Source of the DNA: Linepithema humile
Lineage: Eukaryota; Arthropoda; Insecta; Hymenoptera; Formicidae
DNA: 64,000 nt
Direction of reading: 5' to 3'
Assembly (NCBI RefSeq): GCF_040581485.1
Contig: NC_090131.1
Location: 18,612,532 to 18,676,531 of the forward strand
Below the pieces are notes generated by a model. The model was not told where the DNA came from and ran no database searches. It worked only from the letters and a program-made list of their open reading frames with translations. Below are positions 1 through 12,499 of this stretch, piece after piece (the stretch's first letter is position 1; the number at the start of each line of letters is the position of its first letter). Both the position numbers and the translations under genes were made by a program.

Positions 1-3000
1 TTTATTATCTGGTAACATCGTAATTGCATTTCACCTCATTGCGATATTTGCCGATTACCTCAATCCCGATGCAATTATCAGGTAGAAATCAGCCAGGACC
101 CAACATCGATCAAACACTCGCGATGCTCCCTCACCCGCAACAAAATCACTAGCCGCAGGGCACGCATAACTCCTCGCAGGTCTTATTATAAATCTCTCGT
201 CTCGCAGACGCTCGCATAATTACATACACATGGCTCACTTACCCACAAAGTATCTCTGACGTTAATTCTCGCGGAATACTCGGGCTCCGCGCTTTAAAGG
301 CGTCAAAGCGGCGCTCGTGAATTCGCGTGTGAAGTTCACCTCAATATCGCAGTTAACACTCCGTCTCACGACGCGCGCATATCCATCTCACACGAATAAT
401 CCACGCATACGTCGGTCCGTGTGGACGCTAGATCTAGGTTACGGACCGCTCGTTCCGCGATATTATCCGTACGGCTGTCCGGTCACGTAGACACCGTGCG
501 AGTATGGACGAAGGCACATCCCGAGTACGACGAAGGGGTAATTTCGAGCACGGCCGTACCCGCACCTGCGGAAAATAGCGTTCACGTCGGACGAGCGCGC
601 GCTGGTCATTATCCACTTCATAATTGTGACACGTAATGACGACGGAAAGTCAGACCGATCTTCTCTAACACCGACTCTTTTCAGTTACTCGTGCTAGTGA
701 CGAATAAGCATATTCGATATCATCTCAACGGTGATGCGATATATGTGATGGATTTTCCGCTTCCTTCTTCTCCGCTTTCTACCCTGCAATCAATATCAAG
801 TTACTCGTAGCTGTTTTCCAGATGCTTCACTATAGCTCGAGTTACATCTTTTTCGATTGTCAGCATCAATAGTTTTTTTGTTATGAGCATTTTCAAATAT
901 TGGACTATTTATTTGCAGAATAGAACGTTTCAAATTACTTTGTACTGTCAATACGTTTCGAGAGAATTTCTATTTAATTTGTCAAGCAAGCAAATATTTT
1001 TATGATTTGCGCTTTACATTTTTAATGCTGATTTTTCGAAATATTGTTCTAATATGTAAGCAACAGTGTCTAAGACTTAAGATTGCTTTCTAGACGGTTT
1101 CCTTGAATTCCGGCATTATACATATTAGCACGACCCATTTAGCGCGGGTGTTGCCAGCTCATAAAGGAAATACATCACGGCAGGACCGCGGCTGCAGCGT
1201 GCTCGCAATACCTTAATTAAGAAGAGCGTCATAATGCCGACGCATATAATGTCATATATCAGGAAATTTCAATGGACCGCTTTGCACCGCTTGGCTTTAC
1301 TGCGTTATTAATTCAGGAACAGCGGTGGATAAATATTCGCGGCATAACACAGCCTTATCACGTTAAATAACTGACGCGACAGTATATTATTCTGCTAGCG
1401 AGCTAAATGTGTGACTATCCCACAATCTTTTAAAACACGCGTTCATAATTTTATCTTTGTCAACACTCATTTGGTCTCTTCATTCGCGTACATTCTTAAT
1501 TTCTAATTTATCTGTCTAATTCATGTCGAATATAATTAAATTCCAAGACATTTGCCGCTTTGTTTGTGTTTCTTGTGATTGAATCGAAGATTCAATAGAT
1601 CACAGCCTTCATCATCTATCTATTACTCAATTATCGCAATTGATGAGTGGGGCTACCGTTCACGATACATTGCGAATTATCGCATGGTATGATAATTACA
1701 AGTTTAACCGCGCTTGACTACGCTCAGCCGCGAGCTCGCCGACGTTGAAATGTAACCTGTGATAGATACGACTTAATCGCTCGAGCTATCCATCCACGCT
1801 CCACGCCAGATGATGATGAATCATCCGTTCGCGCAGATTTCGCGGGGAGCCGTTTCGCGTCTGTCCTCCGCGGAACAGATTTCCCATCGCGAGTGAAGAC
1901 CCAAAGTGTTTTCTGACGCGACACTTCGATCGGAAATGGCCCGGAAGAAAGGGGGATGAGCGAGGTTTACGAGCGCCGGGCATCGCCGCCGTTCTTTTCA
2001 GCGCAGCCATCGAGCCCGCCGCGCCATGATTCATAGACATATCCTACGACTCACGGAGCCGGCAAGAGCACGTTCGAGAGACGCCGGCGGAAAGAGCACG
2101 AAACATTTTTATCTCCCGACTGGTCTGGTGGCTGGAGGGAATCGGGCGCGTCGCGGAAATAAAGCACGGTTAATGCGCGCATAGCCGGCGCGGAGACGCG
2201 CGGGAGCGGTCGGCGCGGGCTGTTATTAAAACTGCCGTTGCTGATTAGATGAGCTAATTTCTCGGCTGCACGTGAAACTTTTAAATCCACCCTCGCGGGC
2301 GCTCGCACCGTGAGTTGCGCGTTCGCGCGTGTGCGCTTTTCCTGGCTTGTCGTCGGCTCTCATTCCCCCTCTCTCCCCGTCCCTCGATGACAAGGGTGCC
2401 CGAAAGGGTTTCCGTCGCTCGCGGTTGTCCCTTTGTACAAGACGTGCCCGCCCCGTTTCGACCCTTCGCGCCACCGCGTCCCCGCCCACGGTTCACGTTC
2501 TTCTGTGCGTCGAATAAAGCCTCCGTGTCGGTGGGGTCTACCTCGCTTTTTACGGGCTAATTTGTTTAGCCGCCACGGTAACGACGTCTCGTGAAGCGAC
2601 GTCTTTTATTTTTGTTCGTCCAGCCACCGAGCCATCACAAGCATCACACTACGCTCGGTCGTCACTATTTTTGTTTTCTTCCTTTTTTTTTGTATTTTCT
2701 GTTTTCTCGTATTCTCTGGAGTCGATGGTAAATTGCCGTCGACGGGAAGTTTGTTCAATCGCTTGTTCTATAACATTCAACTCTGTGAAGACCTCGAGGA
2801 AACGATCGTTTATTTACAGGGCGCCGAGATACTTGCAAGAGTCTCAGTTATTGGAATATCTCGCAATTTGTACATGCAAATTTGTGAGAAGCGCGCGACA
2901 ATTGTGACTGCGTTTTTATGAAGCGTAGTATTTTATCGTATGAATTGATAAGCGTCAAACGCATAAAGCCGGTGCCAAAATAGTTATGACGGGGTTGACG

Positions 3001-5030
3001 TGGAGTGCTATCGCAAACAAAATAGTTCGATGCTGCGAGATTGCTGCAATATTTTTTGCGGGCAAACGTATAATATAAATATGTCAACCGGAATTATAAC
3101 GTATGCGCATAAAACGTACTTAATCCTGCTTAATCGCACGAACTTACCGCACGTAATTTCGCACGGCTATATTCGCGCGCGGCGTTAAAGCCCGGTACCA
3201 GTATTATTACATGGCTAACCCGCGACCCCGGTAAATGATACGGAATTATCTCGGTGACCCATATATCCTGACAACTTTTGGGAAAGCGGCAAACACCCCC
3301 GTTACTGCACCTTCTCATCGGCGTGCATTAACAGCCCGCCGGTCCGGCACGAAGTTACCTTGAAGCGCGTTAAATACAGACGCACGGGCAATTGCATATC
3401 GCGGAAATGCGAGCACCGCGAACGCTCCCGGCGCTATCAACCACTGCCACCCGAGCGAGGTGCGCGCGAAAAAGAAGATAAATCTGAAAAAAGAGAGGGC
3501 GCGAACGCCGCTAGTGGTTAAAATGCATCAACCCCTCCGCGTTCCCCGCGTACTCGCCGATCCCCCCCGATGCGCGGCACCGGCGCACCATCTCGCTTCT
3601 GCCGCATCGCCGCATCCTCTCCGCCGCTGCAGGTATTCTTCACGCCTCGCGAAAATTATCGTTCGTCGTAACTTTCGCGCTTGCCGCGCGAGAATCCTTC
3701 GCGCTTTTGCGTGCGATGAAAATTGTTCGCGGAGAATGATGTACGGATTCGTGGCGCGGCGCGTGCAGTCTTCGTATTACGGGCCGGCTTAACGAGCAAT
3801 TTCTGTCGACATTTATTCTATTGGGTGTAGCGCGCGCGTTTCCGCGAAAAAATGTCCAGGGTAAACTCATATCCGAGTAAAGATAAAATCTTGCGGTATT
3901 TTGTGAAAGGGTCATTTATTCATCCACGCGCACAAAGATGCATAATTATATTTTGGAAGCGTCATGAGTGAGATATTCCGAATGAATTTCTTGGTAAATT
4001 TTTAATTTTTAATTAAAATATGAACTCATTTTTTATTTCTTAAATATTATATGGCATTAAATCTGGCATGCTTGTTATTTTTACATGTTTTTAACATATT
4101 TTAATATATGAGGACACGAGGTGCGAAATATAATGTTACTGGGACCGTTGAATTTAGATCATATCAACGGCCAACATTCATTACACCGTTAAACACCGCC
4201 TTTTGTCTCGTATCATACTTTTTCGTCCCTTTTTCGCGAGACTAATTGATTTACTTTCTCGACTGCTGTGCAAGCACAATAACGGCCGGCCGTTGCTCTC
4301 CGCTACCGCGTCTACGTCGCGGCGGTCATTTTGCGTCGTGACGCAACCATTAGCGCGACGTTGACGCGTGTACATATTTTTCACGATAATTTTGTCTGAA
4401 GAGTAATTTTACGCTTAGCGCGACGCCCGCTCCAATGAAACGCGACATCGTATAACTTGCCAACAATCGTCGTCAGCCGTCTGTGTGCTAAATAAAAAAA
4501 TTACTACCATCGCGGTGATGTACGAATTAATATAATTAGCGAATGTGAAAGAAAATTGTAAGCGACGTGAGTGAATCGAGTTTAATTTCGAGTTTATACG
4601 ATTTGTATTGTTTTTAATTGATTTATTAAGATGGAGAATAGCGAGTTGAAAAAAAACGAATCGTTACGAACCGAAATTTTCTATTAGCTTTATCTCGACA
4701 CTTACAAAGTTGACGACTTCCTGCGCTTTATAGTCGCATGAGAACGAGTTCTACTTATTCACTCTTCAGAATTATAAGGGGCCCACTGGCAAATCGACGA
4801 TATCCGCTCTACCATGACCTACCTCACGTTTGGCCGCTCTCGTGAGAACGCATTGACCTACTCCGCTCATTACTGCGGCGCTTCGCATAATTGCATGAAA
4901 AATTGATTGAACTCCAATGACACAAAGTCGGCTGCGAAGATGAGGGTGTGGCGGATGCACACGATCGCTGGAAGAGGTCCAAGTTGCGGCGTTCCGAGAT
5001 GAAACGTGCGAGATAGCGGGACAAAAAGGG
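1..5030. other. Non-coding: CpG-rich blocks and AT-rich troughs
   Basis: No gene seen. CpG-rich stretches (roughly 1-700, 1700-2600, 3120-3800 and 4190-4450) alternate with AT-rich troughs (about 850-1080 and 3950-4120). Frames at 421-636 and 3460-3792 begin with GTG or overlap frames on other strands and look like chance. The block at 3120-3340 is rich in TAAT-type and CpG-containing words and could be conserved regulatory DNA; only comparison would tell. Confidence 0.6.
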
Positions 5031-5037
5031 ATCTCAC

Positions 5038-5286
5038 CCGATTACATCCCCCTCCCCCCCCCCACTCTCGCAAACACCTTCTTCCATCTATGAACGAAAA
5101 AGATAAGACAGAATTCAGGTAGAAAAAAAACCGGAACTGATCGACAGTACAAAGGAGACCATAGCCCTCGAATCGAATGGCCGTTCGGCTCGATGCCAAA
5201 TTATTTTCTACTTGAACACTCGACGCGGCGAAGAAGGAATGAAGAGAGGTCACGGCGATAAGGATCATGAATTTCCAAAGACGCAT
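5038..5286 (-). CDS. Candidate signal-peptide coding exon (unrecognised, low confidence)
   Basis: On the minus strand an ATG at 5286 in a good context (CTACAATG) opens 83 codons that end exactly in phase 0 at a possible donor, CGG followed by GTGAGAT at 5037-5033. The first 22 residues look like a secretion signal: basic start MRLWK, hydrophobic core FMILIAVTSLHSFFA, then small residues ASS. The rest has no motif I recognise, and it includes a run of five glycines encoded by a C-rich low-complexity tract, which weakens the case. The frame reads on past the donor to 4870. A frame of this length is near chance expectation, and no downstream exon was found. Confidence 0.12.
5048..5063. repeat. 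Poly-C tract
   Basis: Five C, one T, ten C. It encodes the glycine run in the minus-strand candidate exon at 5038-5286. Confidence 0.9.
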
Positions 5287-5359
5287 TGTAGCAATTTCAG
5301 ATATGTATTCAATGATTTTGAATAGAAAACAGTGCATAGTTACATTTGATGTCATTTAA

Positions 5360-8300
5360 CGAAAATAATCGATTATAGGATTTGTGATGGATTATTTAAA
5401 ACTTTTTTTAAAGATTTTGATAGATACTTTGCACAATGACTCGTCTATTTTCCCGACATTCTATACTTTTATATTTCTATGGCCATTAAGCAATTTGTTT
5501 GATACGGAATGAGCAAACACAAAATGCTCATGTTATTCCACGAACACTGGATGATGAAGAGAACTCTTGTTCGGGTTTTGAAAGAGCGGAAACTAGAATG
5601 CCATTGAAGATCTGTTTCACTCCATTTTGTTTCATTTTCTTCCGTCGAGTGCTCTATTGAACTTCTTGAGGGGTTGTTAATCTTTCTTTGGGAATTTGGA
5701 TTGTCCATTAATCGTTCTGATGCCATTGTTCCGCAGCCTTTTAACGATAATTATAGACCGTATAATTAGCTATTTATTGCTGACTGTTGTCTAGTAGTTA
5801 TAAATTTTCCTAACTCTTGGAACATACATAACGACGAAGAAAATCCCCGTCAATATGTAAATGTAAAGCATTTTGAATTCTTCGCAAAATATTGCTCGAA
5901 TAACAAGGAACACAATCCATCAATATTTTTTTTATCGGAAAGTTTTTGGAAACTTTTTACGATGTACGGTAATTTATACCATGCAATACTGAAAGATGAT
6001 TTATTATACAGAAATATTTGGACGAATCCTTGGGCCTGATTATTGATCAATGTGCTTAATAAATTCCGCAAATAGAGTTCAGTGAAGGGGAAATCAAGTA
6101 ATCGATGTCGGGGTGGTTCGAGATTCTTATGTAAGCTGAAAGGAAAGGGAACTGCAAAGATCTTGTTCAAAGATTGCTGCACCCTTGGCTCCATCGTATT
6201 TCTTTCCAAGAGCTTATTAATCCCTCTTGCTAGCGTTATATTATTCGTTGCTCGCTCTGTCGCCTCTCTTTTATGTGCGACTCAGAAACGATTATCGGTA
6301 TATAAATCGTGAGCCTCCTTTGTCCCTGTTCTCTTTGAACATATTCTTTCATTTCACGTCATTTGATTAATGAAATGCATTGATTGTACAGGGAACAGGT
6401 CTTGATATAGAGAGTATTTCACTCTGTCGAGTGAGTCGAGTGAGGAGCGATAAGATTATCGCTTATTATAACGTGTTTTCCCTCCAATAATGTGATATTG
6501 CTTTTATGCAGGCTATTAGAGTAATTGTTTGATGTTAAGTTGTTCAATGCTTAATTTTAGGGAATTTAATCTACACGCTATTAAAATTGGTTTCACTTGC
6601 ATAATACAAAATGCGTATAAAATTATATCTGTATATCTGTTCGTTTTTCTTCATTATAAATACACCTCGTATAAATAAATTACGCTTGATATTACGATTT
6701 ATCAAACATTATTAAGGAACAAAGCCAAAGGTGCAGTCTTTGAACTAGGTATTAGTAGTCTCCATTGCTTTTAGCTCATATAAAAAAATTTTGAGTATAT
6801 AAATAATCTATCGATAAATTACACTGTGATCACGCACTGCGTATTAGAAAACGCGTAAAAAATCTTGGACTTAATTTCTAAGTAGAATCACATTTGGTGT
6901 TTATCTCGCGACTCGATCGACAACTACGCATTACTTGACACGATCGTTGACGTCTTGACTGCAAGGCTCGTTTACCGCACTATATTTATTGTCTACTTGC
7001 GAGACGGGGGCGCGAATTATATGCACGAATGAGGAGGAAGGACGAAGAAATAGGAAAGATCGTCTTGCCGACAGTATACGGCGTGCAGTAACTTCGGGCG
7101 GACGATTATATTTGCCCGGCTATGAATTAGCATAATTGAGCGTTACCCGCGAAAACACCGAATTGGCGGTGGATAATGATTTCCTGCCAGAAAAGAAGTG
7201 CGGCCACGTTGCCGGTTAATTACACGCTTTTCTGGCTGGCCGACGTTGCGGGACGTCGCTCACGAGGATATCAGCCGGTCCGAGCAAGGAGCAAGATCGG
7301 AAGAACGAACGTAGAAAACGCGTAAGAGACGCGAAAGGGAACGGATGATATCAACAGTTTTATGAGAGAATTAACGAATTTCGTCGGCTGTACTTACATC
7401 TTATCAATTTTGTCATTTTTATTACGACGATTTGTGGCCGATGAAATTAGCAAATAAATAAGTAAGCAGGAAACCGTTTGTCAATCAACGTGTCATATTG
7501 ACATATTAATCGCTATGCCATTGTCAGCAACTACGCTAAATTCGAACATTGTCATTGTATCGCGTTGTTTATGTCATGCGTTATTGGCATGTAGACTATT
7601 ACCATTTTGAGGTAATATTGATTAGATCTCCTGACACATTAAGAGCCAGATTTGCCAATGCGAGCATTGATCTCATGATTAACTTAATTAATTGCTTCAC
7701 CGTCACGATCACTTACTTGGTACGTTCATTATTGAGCAGCGTTGCGCACCGTCCATACTGTTAGTAAATTTTGTAACAGTCACCGAAATCGGTATATAAT
7801 CGGTTTATCGAAAAGTCGATTTACGAAATGGAATCTCTGTTCTAAAGATTCAAATGACAGTTGCCGTGGATAGAAAATCAATTCTGTTATTACACACAGA
7901 TGGTATCATGAAAATTCATTTTGTTTGGAACATGATTTCAATACCTCTTTTCTGTAAAATATTTTTTTGTTCCATATTGGCAGTGAAACTTCGATAATAT
8001 TCTATTCGAATCGCGCTAGCCGTCGATGCAACCGTTTTTGTCGACAGCGCACTTCAATACAATATCTCGATAGTACTTTAGATAGTTCGAGCGCGCGGGG
8101 TTCTTCGCTATGTAATTTATAACTTATCGAATAGTTTGCCGCGCTGATCGATCTCGCTCGCTTCTACAAGGTTGATGAATTAATTGTCGGTATCAGCATC
8201 CTGGCGAACTGCGGCAGTACATTGGGTTATTACGTCGTGATGTGTATATACGCGGTACGCCGTATCTCGTTCGTTCGACGCCTCCGATTACACGATCCGG

Positions 8301-8520
8301 CGACGTCAAGTCGTTATCGGCATCATCGTAAGCCGAGGCAACAACGAACTACAACCCGATCGGCGCTCTCATCATCATAAGTTATAACCTTATGAGGATA
8401 CTTCGCCCCCGTTGTGTCGATCGATCCGTTGCCGCTGCTGTTGGCGATAGACGAATTAATTAAGCGGCACTAGCACTTTGGTCAGCCGTAATGGTTAGTA
8501 AACCCGACAAGACTCTGCGG
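5360..8520. other. Non-coding: no gene identified
   Basis: The 5470-6210 segment is poor in CpG compared with its flanks and holds two minus-strand frames (5469-5726 with a GGAACAATGG start; 5850-6209) that I do not recognise. No splice sites join them. From 6900 to 7350 and 7980 to 8520 the sequence is CpG-rich with many homeodomain-like TAAT words. An AT-rich trough lies at 6530-6720. Confidence 0.5.
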
Positions 8521-8635
8521 TCATTAGGTCACGTTTTACATCGACCTGTAATAGCTCCTAGCAAGCCTGGCGGCGTGCTACCGAGCCGTTAGGTCACGTC
8601 TTACACTCGCTATAATACCTCTCTCTCTTCTCTTC
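8521..8635. repeat. Diverged duplication, 65-bp spacing, sharing TTAGGTCACGT
   Basis: ATTAGGTCACGTTTTACA at 8523 and GTTAGGTCACGTCTTACA at 8588 start two related segments of about 45 bp 65 bp apart. The shared core contains AGGTCA, a nuclear-receptor half-site, overlapping CACGT. Function is unknown. Confidence 0.65.
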
Positions 8636-8639
8636 CGAG

Positions 8640-11600
8640 TTCTGAGTGTTCGACTGAAAGGTGTGCTCGGGCTACGTCGGAACATTATCAATTTCTTCTC
8701 CGGCGATAAATGAAAATCACTTGGGCGCAAACGCGGTCGCTCGCGTGCTTAGAATGTCCAAGAGCGGAGATTCTTGCCATAGGCTTCTATCATTATCGAT
8801 CGATCGCTCGAAGCTTGTCTTTTACACATTGATGAGTTAATGAGTTAATTATCTCTATCGACAAATTCTGACGTTGTGGCGCGGCGTGGCGTCGTTTGCG
8901 ACACGATGATGTCGCCCATCGATGCAGCGATATCTTGTCCGTCGTCGATGTAGCCTCGATTATAGGATCTAACGACGTGGAATCCTTACCGATCCCACAG
9001 AGACATGTCCGATGTGCCGCGCATTCGCGCACGAGATATGACATGCATACTTACGGGCTTAAGTGCATACGCGATGTGGACCGCGTATACAGGTGGATTA
9101 CATATGACGACACACATCCCTGCGCCTTGTATACGTGTGCATTTCTGCGACCATGTGGTACGTCGACGGGGTGCCGTGAGCGGCGGATATTATGCATATA
9201 CAAGTGGCTGATATAATCTCGGCCAATTTAGTAAACATATTAAGTGCAGTCTGAATAATACGACCGCGGTTTAATGTCGCAGGTGAAAGCCGCCGATGTC
9301 AGATGGAAAATGCAGCGATACACACTATGCCATTACTACTTCATTGTTAACTAGTGCGAATAACATAAGCGGCTTTTGCGTTTTTTTTTTATCAAATTTT
9401 TTATCAGATATATAGCCCATCCATTTACCTATTAAAATCGCGATTGCTCGCGATAGTCAAATAAAATATTTTGTTGCTGAAAAAAGCTGGAATTTTATTG
9501 AATTAAAAGATTTTCTTTTATATTCCCATTTAATCAATTTGCAATATTTATTTTAGATGCATTATATTTCAGTTTAAAATTTTTTTTTATGTTCTCTCTA
9601 TCTATATATTTATAAATTTTTTATACGATTTTCTAGCGTTCCGTCATTACGTGAATCGCGAAGTGCAAAAGCGTTTCGCACTGCGCGTTCCCCTAAATTG
9701 CGTCCTGCGACATTCCATCCGGTTCACTTAACCACCTACGTTCTCCACAAAGATAGTAGTAAATATCCGATCGGCATGGAATGCGCGGCGATACGACTGA
9801 CGTCCAACGGCGTGGAAGATTTTAACCCTCCGTGAGACATTTCTCTGTAGTCTGCCACATCCGTGAGAAAGAGCGAGAGAGATAGAATAAGAGAGGCCGA
9901 AATCGATTGTCTATCCCGACACGAGTGCTGCCAGCATTTATCGCATAGTTGGCAGTCGAGGTCGAGTTCCAGCACAAAGTGCCGCCCGACGACTTATAAG
10001 CCTCTACCTATCTGAAATAATCGAGCGGTGACAGGAGCTCGCGGTGATGCGCCGATACGCCAATAAGGCAGCGTGCTTGCATCCTAGGCAGCGTTTATCT
10101 AGATGAGGAAACTTATAAGTGAGGTCGCAGCGAGCGAAACGAGCGACGGGGGGAGAGAGACTCGTGGGGAGGAAGTATCGTGGCAGGACGCCGGAGCAAG
10201 GATAAAATTGGTTTGTACCCCTATTGACATGTCAGGATGTCCGTCGGTTAAGATAAGTCGGCGATTATCCGGACTCTCTCGTTTTCGCGGCACGGCACGG
10301 CCGGCTGGCTATTCACAACGCCAAGGTTACCGCAGCACAGCCAATTGAACTCGATCGCGTACCGCAAGATCGCAAGCTGGCCGATCGTTATCTGGAAACG
10401 TATTGCATTCGGCGAGGAACGAGGCATTTCTGTTGTTACGGCTGCAATTTCGATTGCATGCCACAACATTGAGTGTTTAGAGCGCCGATAATGACGATAA
10501 ATGCTCTCGTATGCACTAGAACTTGACGGAAAAAATGTTTAATTGATATATTTAATGGTTTTGCTTTTAGTATCCCTCTAATTATAGACACGTGACTTGT
10601 AATGCAATTACATTATGATTTATAATATAATTTAATAATTTATACTGTAAATAATATAGGAAGATAACATTTTTTATTTTAACAAAAACCTTTTATCGAT
10701 AAAAAGTTTAAAGTTTTGCAAATAGCAACATGCTTTCATTGATTTTTATTTAGACTACTTCAATTTCTCTCATTACTGTTTAACATGTACAAAACAAAAA
10801 AAGCACGAAGAAAGCGTGAATATTGGAATAAAAAAGAAAGGAATTAAGAAACTGTTACCAGAACGTAGAAGGACTTGAGGGAAGGGGATGAAATTCAAGA
10901 TACGTGACGTGCCTTTGTGATGAAGTATTCTTTCTCTTGCATTCGCAAGACACTTCCACTCCATCGATCCTACTGTACGTGGACCAAAGACTTGCCTTTT
11001 GCTCAGATTTCCGTGCGAAGGCAAGATATTCAATCTTTCGAATTTCGTTGTTTTCGATATTTCGTTCAGTGATATATCGTCTATTTTAATTTCGAAATAA
11101 TTTCATAGCGAATAATTTGCTTGAAAAACAAAATTTCTCTGAAAAAGTAGCGTTTGTAGCTATTAATTTTTGAAAAAAAATTGTCGCGCTGCAAACTGCA
11201 TTTGTGCTGCATCGATCTACTCTCGCGGCGCACTTTCTAAATTCTAGCGTAAACGAAACGCATTAAATTAGCTAATTCCTGGCTCGTCGGCCAGTTTGTT
11301 ACGCGCGTGCATTCAAAGTTGATTTTAGGGAACGATTTATCAGCCTGTTGCGAACTCGTTGACCGTGCCGAAACTAACTTATAAAGAGCTCATTATGAAG
11401 CGACAGTCGCGGGATTTGAATTTTAAATTACGCCGTGCGAATGCTGCCGGCCCGGACTAATATGCAAACTAATGTCATATGAAATCGTTACGGTTATTAA
11501 CATGTTAAATAGAAACGGATTAATCGAGTGTACGGTCGATGGGCTCCTGATTTGTCGCGCGTGTGTACATTAAATAAATTAGAATCGAGTACGAAGGAGA

Positions 11601-12460
11601 GCGGGAGAACGCGCGTCCGCACGTGCGCGTTTGCAGGACGCTGTTTTCATAGATAACGATGTAATCGAGTGCAGGTTATCGAATCCGGCGTAAGCGATAA
11701 CAAACATAGCGGGTGCGTTTACTTTCGTAATTAGCAATGCAGAATACGCGGTCGCGAATGAAACGCGAAATGTCAATGGAGACTGCAGCGCGCTCACGCG
11801 TGCTGAACCATGCGTCTTCGTATGTAGATTTGTTCACGCTCGACCGGTATGGCGCACGGTCTCGACATGCACGCGGAAAATTCGGTTGAACGCGCAATGA
11901 CAAATTAATATCGTTTCCGCAATAATATCGAGCGGTTATTAATTGCGCACCGCTTTCGGATATTTGGCCGAATATCAAAGGGGGAAATGAAGGGTCGGTT
12001 TTAGGGTGGCACGGTCGATTTAAGTTGCGTCCTCGTCGCCACACGCTTTTGGCGCATTGTTGCGCGATGATCCACGAAACGATCCGCTCTGTAATAGACT
12101 CGCATAATTCACGACTATTATACACATCTACTGTGAAAGAATTGGAGTTGAAACCCGGTTTTTTATGAGCTGTTATTTATAGTGTCAAAATATATGGAGC
12201 GTTTTTTATTGGATGCAAATATATATCACTTGAATAAATAACTACCGAAGCAGAAGTTGATTTTTAACTCTGTTAAAGAGAGCAAGTTTAACAATATTTC
12301 CAATTTATATAACTGAGAGTTTGTTATGTAAATATTACGAGTGTTCGTGAAATGTTATACCTATGCATTACTCCGAGCTCCAGTACATTTAACAATAATT
12401 TTATACATTGGTTTTGGTCAAATAATAATGTTATTTATTCATTTTAGTTACGCGATAGTT
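8640..12460. other. Non-coding: no gene identified
   Basis: CpG-rich 8640-9300 contains overlapping short frames on both strands. AT-rich troughs lie at 9360-9620, 10500-10760 and 12180-12460. A 149-codon minus-strand frame at 11676-12125 overlaps another frame and has no family features. No repeats beyond simple A/T runs were noticed. Confidence 0.55.
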
Positions 12461-12464
12461 GTCG

Positions 12465-12495
12465 TATAATTTATTGTTATGAACAATAAATTATA
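12465..12495. repeat. Perfect 14-bp inverted repeat with 3-nt loop
   Basis: TATAATTTATTGTT at 12465-12478 and AACAATAAATTATA at 12482-12495 are exact reverse complements separated by ATG. The 31-nt hairpin could fold in DNA or RNA. It is too short for a canonical microRNA precursor. Confidence 0.85.
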
Positions 12496-12499
12496 TAAG

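Noticed and set aside
5469..6209. Two minus-strand frames in CpG-poor DNA, possibly one broken gene
   Set aside because: No splice sites or shared frame connect them, no family recognised, and lengths (85 and 119 codons) are expected by chance.
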